Assembly: GCF_016598595.1 (NCBI RefSeq)
Contig: NZ_CP066786.1
Span: forward strand, 1,263,501 to 1,327,500
Direction of reading: 5' to 3'
Length of the DNA: 64,000 nt
Source: Martelella lutilitoris
GTDB lineage: Bacteria; Pseudomonadota; Alphaproteobacteria; Rhizobiales; Rhizobiaceae
The notes beneath the pieces were generated by a model. The model ran no database searches. It worked only from the letters and a program-made list of their open reading frames with translations, and was not told the DNA's origin. The first letter of the stretch is position 1; every line of letters starts with the position of its first letter. The position numbers and the translations under genes are program-made. Shown one piece after another: positions 41,256 to 51,203 of the stretch.

Positions 41256-44200
41256 ATGGCCGCCACCGACCTTGAACAGCTTGTCGTGCAGCTTTCCGCT
41301 GACTTCAACAAATACGAAAAGCGGCTCGCCAAGGCCAACGGCATCACCAACAAGCACCTGAATGCGATCCAGAAAAAGGCGGTTGCTATGGATCGCCGTC
41401 TTGAGGGCTTTGGCGCGAACGCGTTCAAGGGGCTGCTCTATTCCACGACGGCGCTCACCTCGGCGCTTTCGGTGCGTGAAGTGGCGCGCTATGCCGATGC
41501 CTGGACCGAAGCGAAGAACGCGCTGGCTGTTGCCGGCGTTGTCGGCCAGGATCAGGTGCGCACGCTTGATACGCTCTATCAGAGCGCTCAGAAGAATGCC
41601 GCGCCGATCACGGCGCTTGCCGATCTGTTCGGCAAGGCCTCGCAGGCCAATGACAATCTTCAGCAGTCGCAGGAACGCCTGCTCAAGTTCACCGACGGGA
41701 TTGCCACCGCGCTGAAGGTCGAGGGCAAGTCGGCGGCGGAGGCCTCCGGCGCCCTGACGCAGCTCGGGCAGTTGCTCGGCTCGGCCCGTGTCCAGGCCGA
41801 GGAATTCAATTCGATCAATGAGGGCGCACGGCCTATTCTGATCGCGGTCGCCAATGGTCTCGATGAAGCGGGCGGCTCCGTTTCCAAGCTGAAGCAGCTG
41901 GTCAATGACGGCAAGGTCTCGGGCCGAGAGTTCTTCGACGCCTTTATGAAGGGCTTTCCGACCATCGAGAAGATGGCTGATAACGCCACGCAGACGATCG
42001 CACAGGGCGTCACGAAGGTGAACAATGCGCTCACCAAATATATCGGCGAGACGGATAGCAGCCTGGGCGCATCCCAGCGGCTGATCTCCGGGCTTAATGC
42101 CCTGGCTGACAATTTCGATCAGACGGCGGACACGGTTCTGGCACTTGCCGGCGTGATCGCTGGCGCGCTGGTCGGTCGGTCGATCGCGGGCATGCTGGTC
42201 AAGCTTGGCCTTGCCGGCACGGCGCTGACGAAGTTTGCGGCTGCCATGCGCTCGGCCATGGCCGCCGGTAGCCTGTCGACCGCCCTTGGCGGCATGAGCG
42301 CGGCGGCTGGCCCGCTTGGTCTGCTGATCGGCGGAACCTTGGTCGGGGCGGTGGCGCTTTATTCGCGGCATTCGCAGGAAGCGGAAGCCCGGACGGAAGC
42401 CGTCAATGCCGAACTGGAGCGGCTGGGCCTTGTTGCCGAGGAGGCCGCGCCGAAGCTTGAGGGTGTGACGGAAGCGGCCGAAGGACTCACCGATGGCGAG
42501 ATCTATCGCAAGGTGAAGATGCTCGCCGACGAATATGACCGCCTCAGCAAAATGGGCGAGGGCTTTCTCGGCTGGTTCCGCGATGATGATGCCCTTGGCG
42601 GCATTGTCGACAAGGCAAAGGAACTGACGCATCAGTTTGAACGCGGCTCGGTCGATCTGAATGCCGTCTTCGGCATCCACGACATGGCGCGCGATCTTGA
42701 ACGCGGTCGCGTCGGTTTCCAGGATGTTATCAACAAGATGCGGGAGATCCGGGCAACCGAGGTTTCCCAGCCGGTCGCGGATCTGGCCTATCAGGTCGAA
42801 CAGACGGCACAGAAACTCCGGCATCTCGACGGCGCAAAGGCCGCAAGCGAGGTGAATGATCTGAAGCGCGAGCTTGAGGAAGCCCGCGACAGTCTGCTGG
42901 ACTTTAGTCAGGCCATGCCGATCTCGCTCGATCAGCGCGAGGCGATTGCTGACATCATTGATGATTTCGACGGAACGAAGGAAGGGGCGGCCGAGGCGCG
43001 AAGAGCGCTCGAAACGATGGCCGACGCCAATCCCGATGCGGCCGGCTATGTCGCCAAGCTGGCGCCGATCTTCGGCATGCTGCAGAAGCTTGTCGATAAA
43101 TCGCGCGAGTTCATGACGCTTCTCAGTGCGGTCAATGTCAGCACCTCAGGTGGTATGAGCGACAGTCAGGTGTCGGCCTATCGCGGATATAGCGAAAGCC
43201 GGTCTGAAGGCGAGAAAATGCTTCAGGTCGGCAAAGACTATGCCGACGAAATCGAACGCCAGAACGGCCTGTCAAAAGAACAGATCGCTCTTGAGCGGGA
43301 AAAGGCAAGCATCAAGCGGGATCTCGAAAACAAGGGTGGCTTCCTTCCCGACAATGAGATTGCCCACCTGGCACAAAGCTCGTTGGCGGCCAATGCCCGT
43401 CGAAGCAGCGGCGGCGGTGGCGGAAGCGGAGGCGGTGACAACAGCTTCGACAATGCCGTTCAGTCGATCCGGGAGCGCACCGCCGCTCTGATGGCCGAGA
43501 GGGATGCCCAAACCGCGCTGAACCCGCTGGTCGAGGATTATGGCTTTGCCCTTGAGAAGGCGCGGGCAACGCAGGATCTGCTGACGGCTGCCGAAACGGC
43601 GGGCTTGAGCGTCGATGCGGATCTTCGGCAATCGATCGAGGATCTGGCGCAAGGTTATGCGGAAGCGGCGGCGGAAGCCGAGAAGGCGGCGCGCAAGAAC
43701 GAGGATCTTCGCCAGTCGGTTGATGACTTCAAGGCGACGGCAAAAGACGTAACCGGCGGCTTTGTGTCGGACTTGGTGAGCGGCGTGAATGCCGCTGATG
43801 CCCTCGCCAATGCGCTTGGCCGCGTCGGCGACAAGCTGCTGGACCTCGCGCTGAACGACCTGTTCAATACCGGCGAACCGGGACTTGGCAGTTTCTTCGG
43901 TGCGATTTTCGGCGGTATTGGCAAGGCCGATGGCGGCGCCGTTCATGCGGCCACCGGCGGGCGCATTGATGCCACGGGCGGCGGTCGCCTTTCCGGTCCT
44001 GGGGGAACGCGCGGTGACAAGATCCCGGCATGGCTCTCCGATGGTGAGTATGTGATCAATGCCAGGGCGGCGGGAAAATACGCGCCCCTGCTTGAGGCGA
44101 TCAACAATGGCGATGGCCTGAAACTTGCCGATGGCGGCCTTGTTCGCCATGCGGCTTTGCCGCGCCTGCCGATGAAGGCTTTGCGCTCTGTCCAGTCGCG

Positions 44201-44375
44201 CGGCTCCAGTTTGGTGAGTATCGGCGATATCAATGTGACCGTCCCGGAAACCACGGACCCGAAGGATGCGGCGGCCATGGGACGGGAATTCCGAAAACAG
44301 ATCGATGCGGCCATCGACGCGCGGATACAGGAGAACCGGCGCGGACGCGGCATGCTGGCTGGAGGGCCATTCTGA
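41256..44375 (+). CDS. Tape measure protein
   Basis: 1039-aa protein that sets tail length. The N-terminal tape-measure domain shows ADAWTEAKNALAVAGV, SARVQAEEFNSINEGARPIL and KGFPTIEKMADNATQ. Hydrophobic segments lie near 295-370; long helical and coiled parts near 390-640; a Gly/Ser linker (SSGGGGGSGGGD) near 712; C-terminal glycine-rich repeats ending RGDKIPAWLSDGEYVINA. By the ~1.5 A per residue rule the tail would be about 150 nm. Confidence 0.92.
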   Translation: MAATDLEQLVVQLSADFNKYEKRLAKANGITNKHLNAIQKKAVAMDRRLEGFGANAFKGLLYSTTALTSALSVREVARYADAWTEAKNALAVAGVVGQDQVRTLDTLYQSAQKNAAPITALADLFGKASQANDNLQQSQERLLKFTDGIATALKVEGKSAAEASGALTQLGQLLGSARVQAEEFNSINEGARPILIAVANGLDEAGGSVSKLKQLVNDGKVSGREFFDAFMKGFPTIEKMADNATQTIAQGVTKVNNALTKYIGETDSSLGASQRLISGLNALADNFDQTADTVLALAGVIAGALVGRSIAGMLVKLGLAGTALTKFAAAMRSAMAAGSLSTALGGMSAAAGPLGLLIGGTLVGAVALYSRHSQEAEARTEAVNAELERLGLVAEEAAPKLEGVTEAAEGLTDGEIYRKVKMLADEYDRLSKMGEGFLGWFRDDDALGGIVDKAKELTHQFERGSVDLNAVFGIHDMARDLERGRVGFQDVINKMREIRATEVSQPVADLAYQVEQTAQKLRHLDGAKAASEVNDLKRELEEARDSLLDFSQAMPISLDQREAIADIIDDFDGTKEGAAEARRALETMADANPDAAGYVAKLAPIFGMLQKLVDKSREFMTLLSAVNVSTSGGMSDSQVSAYRGYSESRSEGEKMLQVGKDYADEIERQNGLSKEQIALEREKASIKRDLENKGGFLPDNEIAHLAQSSLAANARRSSGGGGGSGGGDNSFDNAVQSIRERTAALMAERDAQTALNPLVEDYGFALEKARATQDLLTAAETAGLSVDADLRQSIEDLAQGYAEAAAEAEKAARKNEDLRQSVDDFKATAKDVTGGFVSDLVSGVNAADALANALGRVGDKLLDLALNDLFNTGEPGLGSFFGAIFGGIGKADGGAVHAATGGRIDATGGGRLSGPGGTRGDKIPAWLSDGEYVINARAAGKYAPLLEAINNGDGLKLADGGLVRHAALPRLPMKALRSVQSRGSSLVSIGDINVTVPETTDPKDAAAMGREFRKQIDAAIDARIQENRRGRGMLAGGPF

Positions 44376-44722
44376 TGGCAGACAGGTTCGAACCGCCGAA
44401 ATGCCCCTCGGTGCAAAGCACGCGGGAAACGGAATTCCGCGTGCTGGAGAGCAGTTTCGGTGACGGCTATAGCCAAAGATCCGGGGCAGGCCTCAATGCA
44501 GAGGGGTTGACCTTCAACGCGGTGTGGTCGTCGCTCTCGATCTCACAGGCCGATCAGATCGAGGCCTTCTTTCGTAGCCTGCGCGGCTTCCATGCCTTTG
44601 AATGGAAAGCGCCGCGTGACAAAGCGGCCCGGCTTTATCGCTGCAAGAGTTGGACGCGGGGCTTTCTCGGCAGCGGCCGTGACACGATCACAGCGAAGAT
44701 CGAAAGGGTGTATGACCTATGA
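44375..44722 (+). CDS. Minor tail protein (lambda gpM-like)
   Basis: 115-aa protein with FGDGYSQRSGAGLNAEG, the hallmark turn of phage minor tail protein M, and FEWKAPRDKAARLYRCKSW. The start overlaps the tape measure stop (TGATG). Beginning of the tail-tip operon M-x-L-K-I-J. Confidence 0.8.
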   Translation: MADRFEPPKCPSVQSTRETEFRVLESSFGDGYSQRSGAGLNAEGLTFNAVWSSLSISQADQIEAFFRSLRGFHAFEWKAPRDKAARLYRCKSWTRGFLGSGRDTITAKIERVYDL

Positions 44723-45087
44723 GCACGCTCAAAGTCTATGATGCCACCGGCGTCCAGCGCCCGATCTCGGCAGAAACCAATGGCGACGGCGCGCTTAGTC
44801 CGCGTCATGGTCTGTCGGACGAAGCCACGGCGCTGATCGAGGCCATTCGGACGGCTGCCGAGATCATCACGCCGGCCCGACAGCATGCCGCTGTCACGCC
44901 CTCCGACGATAATGCCCTGGTCGGCGTTCAATCGCTCTATGTCGGTTTTGGCGGGGCTGTCGCGGTTGAACTGAGCGGCGTCACCGCGATCTATCACTGC
45001 CAGAGCGGCACGCTTCTGCCGGTTGCCGCCCACAAGGTGCTGGCGACGGGCACGACGGCTTCCGAGATCGTGGCGCTGGTCAAATGA
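44719..45087 (+). CDS. Spike base protein, RCAP_rcc01079 family (copy 2)
   Basis: 122-aa protein. The C-terminal half (AAVTPSDDNALVGVQSLYVG, TLLPVAAHKVLATGTTASEIV) matches the GTA spike-base pattern and is paralogous to the gene at 32079. The N-terminal ~60 residues, including LSDEATALIEAIRTAAEI, are an added helical part. Placed between gpM- and gpL-like genes, where lambda has nothing similar. 4-nt overlaps on both sides. Confidence 0.68.
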   Translation: MSTLKVYDATGVQRPISAETNGDGALSPRHGLSDEATALIEAIRTAAEIITPARQHAAVTPSDDNALVGVQSLYVGFGGAVAVELSGVTAIYHCQSGTLLPVAAHKVLATGTTASEIVALVK

Positions 45088-45839
45088 CGGGATCGCATTA
45101 TGGCACGATGCTGGTTGTCGAGCAGGCGGGAAACGGCCTGTCGCAAACGGCGCAGGGGCTGGTGAGCGATGATATCATCCACCTCTATGAACTTGATGCC
45201 TCGGTCATCGGCGGCGGCATCTATCGCTTCACGTCATCGGCCTTCGAGGAAGCGCCGGTGTCCTTCGGCGGCCATGTCTATGCGCCGACGCCGATCGAGA
45301 CCGATGGCTGGGAGATGTCGTCGCAAGGCACCATGCCGCGCCCGACGCTGAAGGTCGCGAATGTCTCCGGCGTGTTGTCGGCCGTGGTCAACGAGTTCGG
45401 CGATCTGGTCGGGGCGACCTTCCGGCGCATCCGCACCTTTCGGCGGTTTCTCGACGGCATGGAGGATGCGGATCCCGACGCGCATTTCCCCATTGATGTC
45501 TATCGGATCGAGCAAAAGACCAACCAGAACCGGGTCTATATCGAGTGGGTTTTGGCCGCCGCAATCGATCAACAGGGCAGAAAGCTCCCCGGCCGACAGG
45601 TGATCCAGAGCGCCTGCACGCATACCTATCGCCGCTTCGATCCCGAAACCGGCTCGTTCGATTATTCCAGGGCCACATGCCCCTATGCGGGCTCGGCCTG
45701 TTTTGACGCGAAGGGTAATGCGGTTTCGGCATCGGAGGACCGGTGCAGCAAGCTTTTGCAATCGGGCTGCGTCAAGCGCTTCGGCCATGGCGATCTGCCG
45801 ACCCGGGCCTTTCCCGGCGTCGGCCGGGCAAACACCTGA
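45084..45839 (+). CDS. Minor tail protein (lambda gpL-like)
   Basis: 251-aa tail-tip protein: IHLYELDASVIGGGIYRFTS, PTLKVANVSGVLSAVV, FPIDVYRIEQKTNQN. The C-terminus has four cysteines (ATCPYAGSACFD, EDRCSKLLQSGCVKRFG), the site that binds an iron-sulfur cluster in lambda gpL. Followed 13 bp later by the gpK-like gene. Confidence 0.88.
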   Translation: MTGSHYGTMLVVEQAGNGLSQTAQGLVSDDIIHLYELDASVIGGGIYRFTSSAFEEAPVSFGGHVYAPTPIETDGWEMSSQGTMPRPTLKVANVSGVLSAVVNEFGDLVGATFRRIRTFRRFLDGMEDADPDAHFPIDVYRIEQKTNQNRVYIEWVLAAAIDQQGRKLPGRQVIQSACTHTYRRFDPETGSFDYSRATCPYAGSACFDAKGNAVSASEDRCSKLLQSGCVKRFGHGDLPTRAFPGVGRANT

Positions 45840-45852
45840 AGGATAAGCAATC

Positions 45853-46548
45853 ATGTTTGGTGATGATGTTGCCCGGGAGGCCCGGGCGCATGCGCTTGCG
45901 GCATGGCCGGAAGAGGCCTGCGGCGTGGTGTCCGGCGGTCATTATGTCCCCATCGAAAACATCGCGGCCGATCGCGAAAACGGCTTCGAAATGCCGGCGG
46001 AAACCTGGCTGAAGTTCCGGCCAGAAGCGGTCATCCACAGCCATAACGCCAAAGTGCATCCGCACTGGCCGTCAAAAGCCGATATGGTCAGTCAGATCGC
46101 GGCCAATATTCCCTTCGGGATCGTGAGCTGCGACGGCGAGGTGACGACGCCCATTCTCTGGTGGGGCGATCACTGCCTGGATGCGCCGCTGACCGGACGA
46201 TCCTTCGTGCCGGGCGTGTTCGACTGCTACGGGCTGGTGCGCAGCTGGTATTGGCAGGAGCGAGGCATCCGCCTTCCGGACTTTCCCCGCTCGAAAAGCT
46301 GGTGGGAAGAGGGCGAGAACCTGCTTGCCGATCATTTTGAAGAGGCGGGCTTCCGGACGGTCGATACGTCGGAAGCTCAGCCCGGCGATGTGTTCTTCAT
46401 GCGGCTTGTATCGAAGGTGCCGTGTCACTCCGGCATTCTGCTGGAAGATGGCCTTTGCCTGCATCATCTCGATGGACGGCTGTCACGGCGCGAGCCCGTC
46501 GGGCCGTGGCTGAAGCGGGTGACGCATTGGGTGCGCTATGGTTCGTAA
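45853..46548 (+). CDS. Tail tip peptidase (lambda gpK-like, JAB + NlpC/P60)
   Basis: 231-aa two-domain hydrolase. The N-terminal Mov34/JAB zinc peptidase has PEEACGVV and IHSHNAKVHPHWPSKAD (HxH...SxxD). The C-terminal NlpC/P60 domain has Cys in VFDCYGLVRSWY and His in PCHSGILL. It likely cleaves peptidoglycan cross-links at DNA entry. Overlaps the next gene by 11 nt. Confidence 0.9.
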   Translation: MFGDDVAREARAHALAAWPEEACGVVSGGHYVPIENIAADRENGFEMPAETWLKFRPEAVIHSHNAKVHPHWPSKADMVSQIAANIPFGIVSCDGEVTTPILWWGDHCLDAPLTGRSFVPGVFDCYGLVRSWYWQERGIRLPDFPRSKSWWEEGENLLADHFEEAGFRTVDTSEAQPGDVFFMRLVSKVPCHSGILLEDGLCLHHLDGRLSRREPVGPWLKRVTHWVRYGS

Positions 46549-47134
46549 AATCCACCTCCACGGCGATCTCGCCCGGCAGTTTGCCCCAACCTACCAGCTC
46601 GATGTCGCGAGCGCCGGCGAGGCGGGCCAGGCGCTCGCCGCCGTCGTGCCCGGCTTCCGGCAATATGCGACCGACCGGAATTTTAGGGTTCTGCGCGGTG
46701 ATCCGGAAACCGGCATGGCGCTCGGGCCGGATGATCTCGACTTCCATCTCGGGAACGCGGATCTGCATATCGTTCCGGTCATTGCCGGCGCGGGCAATCG
46801 CGGGCTTGGCAAGATCATTGCCGGCGTCTTCCTGATCGGGGCGGCCTTCATGTTCCCGGGCGCGATCACCGGCATCGGCATTGGCGGCTCGACGATCGGC
46901 GGGGCGATGAAGGGGCTTGGCGTGGCGCTTGCCATGGGCGGGCTCGGGCAGATGCTGTCGCCGGCGCCGAAGATCAATGCGGACAGCGGCGAGGATCAGT
47001 CCTCCTATCTCTTCAGCGGCGGCGCCAATGTGACGACCGAGGGCGGTCCCGTGCCGCTGGTTTATGGCCAAAAATTCCGCGTCAAACCGGTGCTGATTGC
47101 CGCCGGGCTTTCCACCGAAGACGTGGCTATCTGA
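46538..47134 (+). CDS. Tail assembly protein (lambda gpI-like)
   Basis: 198-aa protein with ubiquitin-like N-terminal strands (IHLHGDLARQF, AGEAGQALAAVVPGF) and a glycine-rich hydrophobic middle (GVFLIGAAFMFPGAITGIGI), as in gpI. Ends GGPVPLVYGQKFRVKPVLIAA. Needed for the tail tip but perhaps not kept in the virion. Directly before the host-specificity gene. Confidence 0.84.
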   Translation: MVRKIHLHGDLARQFAPTYQLDVASAGEAGQALAAVVPGFRQYATDRNFRVLRGDPETGMALGPDDLDFHLGNADLHIVPVIAGAGNRGLGKIIAGVFLIGAAFMFPGAITGIGIGGSTIGGAMKGLGVALAMGGLGQMLSPAPKINADSGEDQSSYLFSGGANVTTEGGPVPLVYGQKFRVKPVLIAAGLSTEDVAI

Positions 47135-47151
47135 GTTTCGGAACAAACCTC

Positions 47152-50100
47152 ATGCATGATTTGCGCATCTCCGGCCGTGGCGGCGGCAAGGGCGGCAAGA
47201 GCGGCGGCTCGGGCGGCTATAGCGAAGCGGCGAACACGCTGCGCTCCAAACAGACATTGCGGCTTCTGTTCCTCGTCTCCGAAGGCGTCACCGGCGGGCT
47301 GAAGGACGGGGCAAAATCGATCTTCTTCGATGACGTGCCGGTCCAAAACGGCGACGGTACGTTCAACTTCGAAGGCGGCTCGTTCGAGACCCGCAATGGC
47401 TTTCCCGATCAGGCGGCCTTGTCCGGCTTTCCGGCCGTCGAGAACGAACAGGGCGTCGGCGTCGAGATCAAACAGAACCTGTCGGCAACGCGGGCAATCA
47501 CCAATCTCGCGGCAACGGCCGTGCGCGTCTCCATTCAGGTGCCACAACTGATCTTCACCGATCCCGACAATGGCAATGTCAAGGAGAATGCGGTCGATAT
47601 CGCCATCGATCGCCGCACCGAGGATGGCACCTGGCAAGAGGCCCGCGCTGATACGATATCGGGCAAATGCACCTCGCCCTATGTTCGCGCCTACCGGATC
47701 CCGCTTGAGGGGATGGGACCCTGGTATATCCGCGTGCGGCGGCTTTCCGAGGATGCCAATGGCACGACGTCCAACAACCAGACCTACTGGTCCTCCTATA
47801 CGGTGATCGAGGATTATCGGCTGACCTATCCCGACAGTGCCGTGATGGGCGTGACGCTTGATGCGGCTGAGTTCGGCGGCGGCGCCATTCCGACGGTCTC
47901 GGTCGACTGGGCCGGGATCGAGATTGCCGTGCCGTCGAACTATGATCCGGAAACGCGGTCCTATGCGGGTGTCTGGGATGGTACGTTCAAACGCGCCGTC
48001 ACCGATAACCCGGCCTGGATTTTCTATGACCTTGTGGTCAATGACCGTTATGGCCTCGGCCAATATGTCGATGTCGGGCAGGTGTCCAAATGGGCGCTTT
48101 ACGAGATTGCACGCTATTGCGACGAATTGGTCGATGATGGGTTCGGGGGCAAGGAACCGCGCTACACCTTCAACGGCGCCATCACCTCGCGCGATGAGGC
48201 GATCAATGTGCTGACGGCCTTTGCCGGCGTGTTCCGGGGCATGGTCTATTGGGGCACGGGCGCTGTGACGGCGGTCTGCGACAAGCCGGCCGATCCCGTC
48301 AAGCTGGTGACGCCCGCCAATGTGGTCGACGGCACGTTCAGCTATCAGGGATCGGCGCTCTCGGCCCGCCACACGCAGGTGCTCGTCCGCTGGTTCGATC
48401 CGGCCAACAATTATATGCCGGCGATCGAAGTGGTCGAGGATGCTGAGGCGGTTGCAAGATACGGATCGCGGCAGACCGAGATCCAGGCGATCGGCTGCTG
48501 TTCGCGCGGACAGGCGCATCGTTACGGAGCATGGCTGCTCGATACCGAACAGAATTCGACCGAGGTCGTAACCTATCGGGCCGGGCTCGATCACGCCGAT
48601 GTCGCGCCGGGCGATGTGGTGCTGGTCGCCGATCCCTCCTATGCCGGTGTGCGCTATGGCGGCCGGGTGAAGGCGGTATCCGACGATCTGGCGGCGGTCA
48701 CGCTCGATGCGCCGGTGACGATCAATGACGGCGATGCCTATACGCTGACCGTAGTCATGCCGGACGGCACGCTTGCCGATCGGGTCGTCGTGAACGGGGC
48801 GGGGGAGACCGATGTTCTGGCACTGGCGGAAGCATTGCCGGATCGCCCTGTCAATGGCGCCATGTGGATCCTGACGGGCTCGGATGCAGCGCCGCGCCCG
48901 TTCCGGGTGTTGTCGATCACGGAAAACGACAAGCATCAGTTCGATGTCTCGGCGCTGATCTATGACGCAACCAAATGGGATCGTGTCGAGAAGGGTCTCG
49001 AGCTCGAACCGCCATCCTTCTCGACCTATCCGACCGGGCCGCTTCTGCCGCCTTCGGACGTGACGGTCGCGGAATATCTCTATCTTGCCGGCGGCGTGTC
49101 CGCCCGTGGTGCTGTTACCATCGGCTGGAGCGCGCCGAACGATACAAGGGCCACGCTCTATGAAGTCCAGTATCAGGGGCAGGGCGGGATCTGGCTTGCT
49201 GTCGGGACCACGGAAAGCGTCTCGATCGACCTGCAGGATCTCGATCCGGGGATTTACAGCTTCAGGGTTCGCTCCGTCTTCGCGGCGCTCAACCAGCGCT
49301 CGCCCTGGGCAACGCTGGACGCGGTCTATCTGGCAAGCGTGTTGTCGCCGCCGGACAATGTCGAGCGCTTCAATATTGCCGTGATCGGCGATGTTGCCAC
49401 GCTCACCTGGGCACCGGTGACGGCGCTCAACCTGTCGCATTATGTGATCCGCTATTCGCCGGAACTGACGGGCGTGTCCTGGCGCTCCTCCGGCGCCCAG
49501 CTCGATCATGTGGATGCCACCAGCGTGCAGATCCCGACGCGGCCGGGCACCTATCTGATCAAGGCGGTGACGCGGCAGGGGGTGGAAAGCCCGGTCGCGA
49601 CCATGATCCAGACCACAGTCGGCGCCACGCCGATGAATGCAGTCGAACGCTTTGTCGAACAGCCGGCCTGGTCGGGACGTTTTGACGGCTGCCGGGCGGG
49701 CGAGCCGGGCTTGCGGCTTGCGGAGGCGGAAGGGGGCGGGCTGTTGCCCTCCGGCACCTATGTCTCTTCCCGCACGATCGATCTCGGCTCGGTCTATACG
49801 TCCCGGGTAACGCCGGTCCTGTCGGTCTACGGGCAGGATGTCGATGACACGATGTCGAAATGGCCGGTGCTGAGCGCGCTCGACGGCATTGTCGGGGCGG
49901 ATGCGTCGAAGTGGAACGCGGTCATGGAGATGCGCACCACGGATGACGATCCGGACGATGCCGGCGTGCACTGGTCGGACTGGCGGGAAGCGGCCACCGG
50001 AGACGTGGCGGCAAGAGCCTATCAGATGCGGCTGATCCTCACCTCGGTCGATGACAACATCACGCCGATCGTCGCGCGCGCCGAACTGACGGTCGATATG

Positions 50101-50349
50101 CCCGACCGGATACTGAGCGGCAATAATCTCGCCGTGCCGGCCAGTGGACGGCGGATCGGTTTTGACCCGCCCTACTTCGGCCTCACCGGGCTTTCGGTCT
50201 CGGCTGAGGGCCTTCGCTTCGGCGATTACTACGAGATCGCCAACAAGGATGAGAGCGGCTTTGACATCGTGTTCAAGGACCAGTCCGGCGCGCCGGTCGA
50301 ACGCACGTTCGATTTTGTGGCTGCCGGCTACGGAAAGGTGCATGCATGA
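47152..50349 (+). CDS. Tip attachment / host specificity protein (lambda gpJ-like)
   Basis: 1065-aa central tail-tip protein that contacts the host receptor. Conserved N-terminal pattern AANTLRSKQTLRLLFLVSEG and FFDDVPVQNGDGTFNF; tail-associated core with WAGIEIAVPSNYDPETRSY and NPAWIFYDLVVNDRYGLGQ; two fibronectin-III-like units around residues 640-820. The C-terminal ~250 residues (after TTVGATPMNAVERF) are the likely receptor-binding part. Overlaps the fibre gene by 4 nt. Confidence 0.92.
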   Translation: MHDLRISGRGGGKGGKSGGSGGYSEAANTLRSKQTLRLLFLVSEGVTGGLKDGAKSIFFDDVPVQNGDGTFNFEGGSFETRNGFPDQAALSGFPAVENEQGVGVEIKQNLSATRAITNLAATAVRVSIQVPQLIFTDPDNGNVKENAVDIAIDRRTEDGTWQEARADTISGKCTSPYVRAYRIPLEGMGPWYIRVRRLSEDANGTTSNNQTYWSSYTVIEDYRLTYPDSAVMGVTLDAAEFGGGAIPTVSVDWAGIEIAVPSNYDPETRSYAGVWDGTFKRAVTDNPAWIFYDLVVNDRYGLGQYVDVGQVSKWALYEIARYCDELVDDGFGGKEPRYTFNGAITSRDEAINVLTAFAGVFRGMVYWGTGAVTAVCDKPADPVKLVTPANVVDGTFSYQGSALSARHTQVLVRWFDPANNYMPAIEVVEDAEAVARYGSRQTEIQAIGCCSRGQAHRYGAWLLDTEQNSTEVVTYRAGLDHADVAPGDVVLVADPSYAGVRYGGRVKAVSDDLAAVTLDAPVTINDGDAYTLTVVMPDGTLADRVVVNGAGETDVLALAEALPDRPVNGAMWILTGSDAAPRPFRVLSITENDKHQFDVSALIYDATKWDRVEKGLELEPPSFSTYPTGPLLPPSDVTVAEYLYLAGGVSARGAVTIGWSAPNDTRATLYEVQYQGQGGIWLAVGTTESVSIDLQDLDPGIYSFRVRSVFAALNQRSPWATLDAVYLASVLSPPDNVERFNIAVIGDVATLTWAPVTALNLSHYVIRYSPELTGVSWRSSGAQLDHVDATSVQIPTRPGTYLIKAVTRQGVESPVATMIQTTVGATPMNAVERFVEQPAWSGRFDGCRAGEPGLRLAEAEGGGLLPSGTYVSSRTIDLGSVYTSRVTPVLSVYGQDVDDTMSKWPVLSALDGIVGADASKWNAVMEMRTTDDDPDDAGVHWSDWREAATGDVAARAYQMRLILTSVDDNITPIVARAELTVDMPDRILSGNNLAVPASGRRIGFDPPYFGLTGLSVSAEGLRFGDYYEIANKDESGFDIVFKDQSGAPVERTFDFVAAGYGKVHA

Positions 50350-51203
50350 CGCAGTATAACAACGTGACGATCGACCCGACCGTCACCAATGGCTCGCAGC
50401 TTGCGGCCAATATCAACAGCTTTCGGACGGCAAGCCTTTCCATGCATAGCGGCGTGGAACGCCCTGCCTATGCGACCGGGGGGACGATGTGGATCAGCAC
50501 CGCCTCCAAGCCGTGGAAGCTCTTTGTCTTCGACGGTGCGGCCGATGTCGCGATCGGGGAGGTGGATCCGGACGGGCACGGGTTTCTGAGCGCCGGCGGA
50601 ACGGCCTTCACCAACGATCTGATGACGGCGGGCGATGCGGCGGATGCCAGGAACAAGCTCGGTGCCTATGCCAGGAACGGCGGAACGCTCACCGGCTTTG
50701 TGCGCGTGATGTTCGATGGCGCGACGCTGGCCTCGTTCCAGGCGAGCGGTGAGAGCGATGCCCGGATCGAGTTCCGCTCCAACAATGGCGGCAACAGCTA
50801 TGTCGAGGTCGGTCAACGCAGCAATGGCGATGGCTTCATCTGGTCGCGGGGCATGGAGTATGCATTCCGCAGCAATGGCGATCTGGCCTCTGGTTCCGGC
50901 TGGACGCTTCACGCGGATGGCAATGTCAGTGGTTCTGTCTGGAACAATTGGGGGCGCTCGGACGCCTATTCAGCCATTCATGACCGGATCGAAAGCAGGG
51001 CATCGGCCTATGCCAACAGCCGGGCCGCCGCCGGCGCTCGCGTCCAGCACGACAGCGGCACATACGAGATCGGCACGGTTCAGACCACCGGCAACACGGT
51101 CGACTGCCCGGACGGCATGTTCATCACCGGCCTGCGTTGCCAGAACTATGACTGGGCGGTGCGCGAGATCTATGTCCGGGCCAAATATGCGAGGAACCAG
51201 TAA
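50346..51203 (+). CDS. Tail fibre protein
   Basis: 285-aa protein, MTQYNNVTIDPTVTNGSQLA, with a fibre-type middle (GGTLTGFVRVMFDGATLASF) and the repeated DARIEFRSNNGGNSYVEVG beta segments. Ends in a cysteine-containing tip (NTVDCPDGMFITGLRCQNYD). Likely a side fibre attached to the J tip. Chain of overlaps with both neighbours. Confidence 0.75.
   Translation: MTQYNNVTIDPTVTNGSQLAANINSFRTASLSMHSGVERPAYATGGTMWISTASKPWKLFVFDGAADVAIGEVDPDGHGFLSAGGTAFTNDLMTAGDAADARNKLGAYARNGGTLTGFVRVMFDGATLASFQASGESDARIEFRSNNGGNSYVEVGQRSNGDGFIWSRGMEYAFRSNGDLASGSGWTLHADGNVSGSVWNNWGRSDAYSAIHDRIESRASAYANSRAAAGARVQHDSGTYEIGTVQTTGNTVDCPDGMFITGLRCQNYDWAVREIYVRAKYARNQ

Noticed and set aside
43381..43440. Gly/Ser codon repeat in the tape measure gene as a possible tandem DNA repeat
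   Set aside because: It is a short glycine-serine linker inside the coding frame, not an independent repeat.
47062..50343. 1093-codon open frame antisense to the tail-tip gene
   Set aside because: Low-complexity R/D/I-rich translation without domains. The plus strand encodes a recognisable gpJ protein over the same span.
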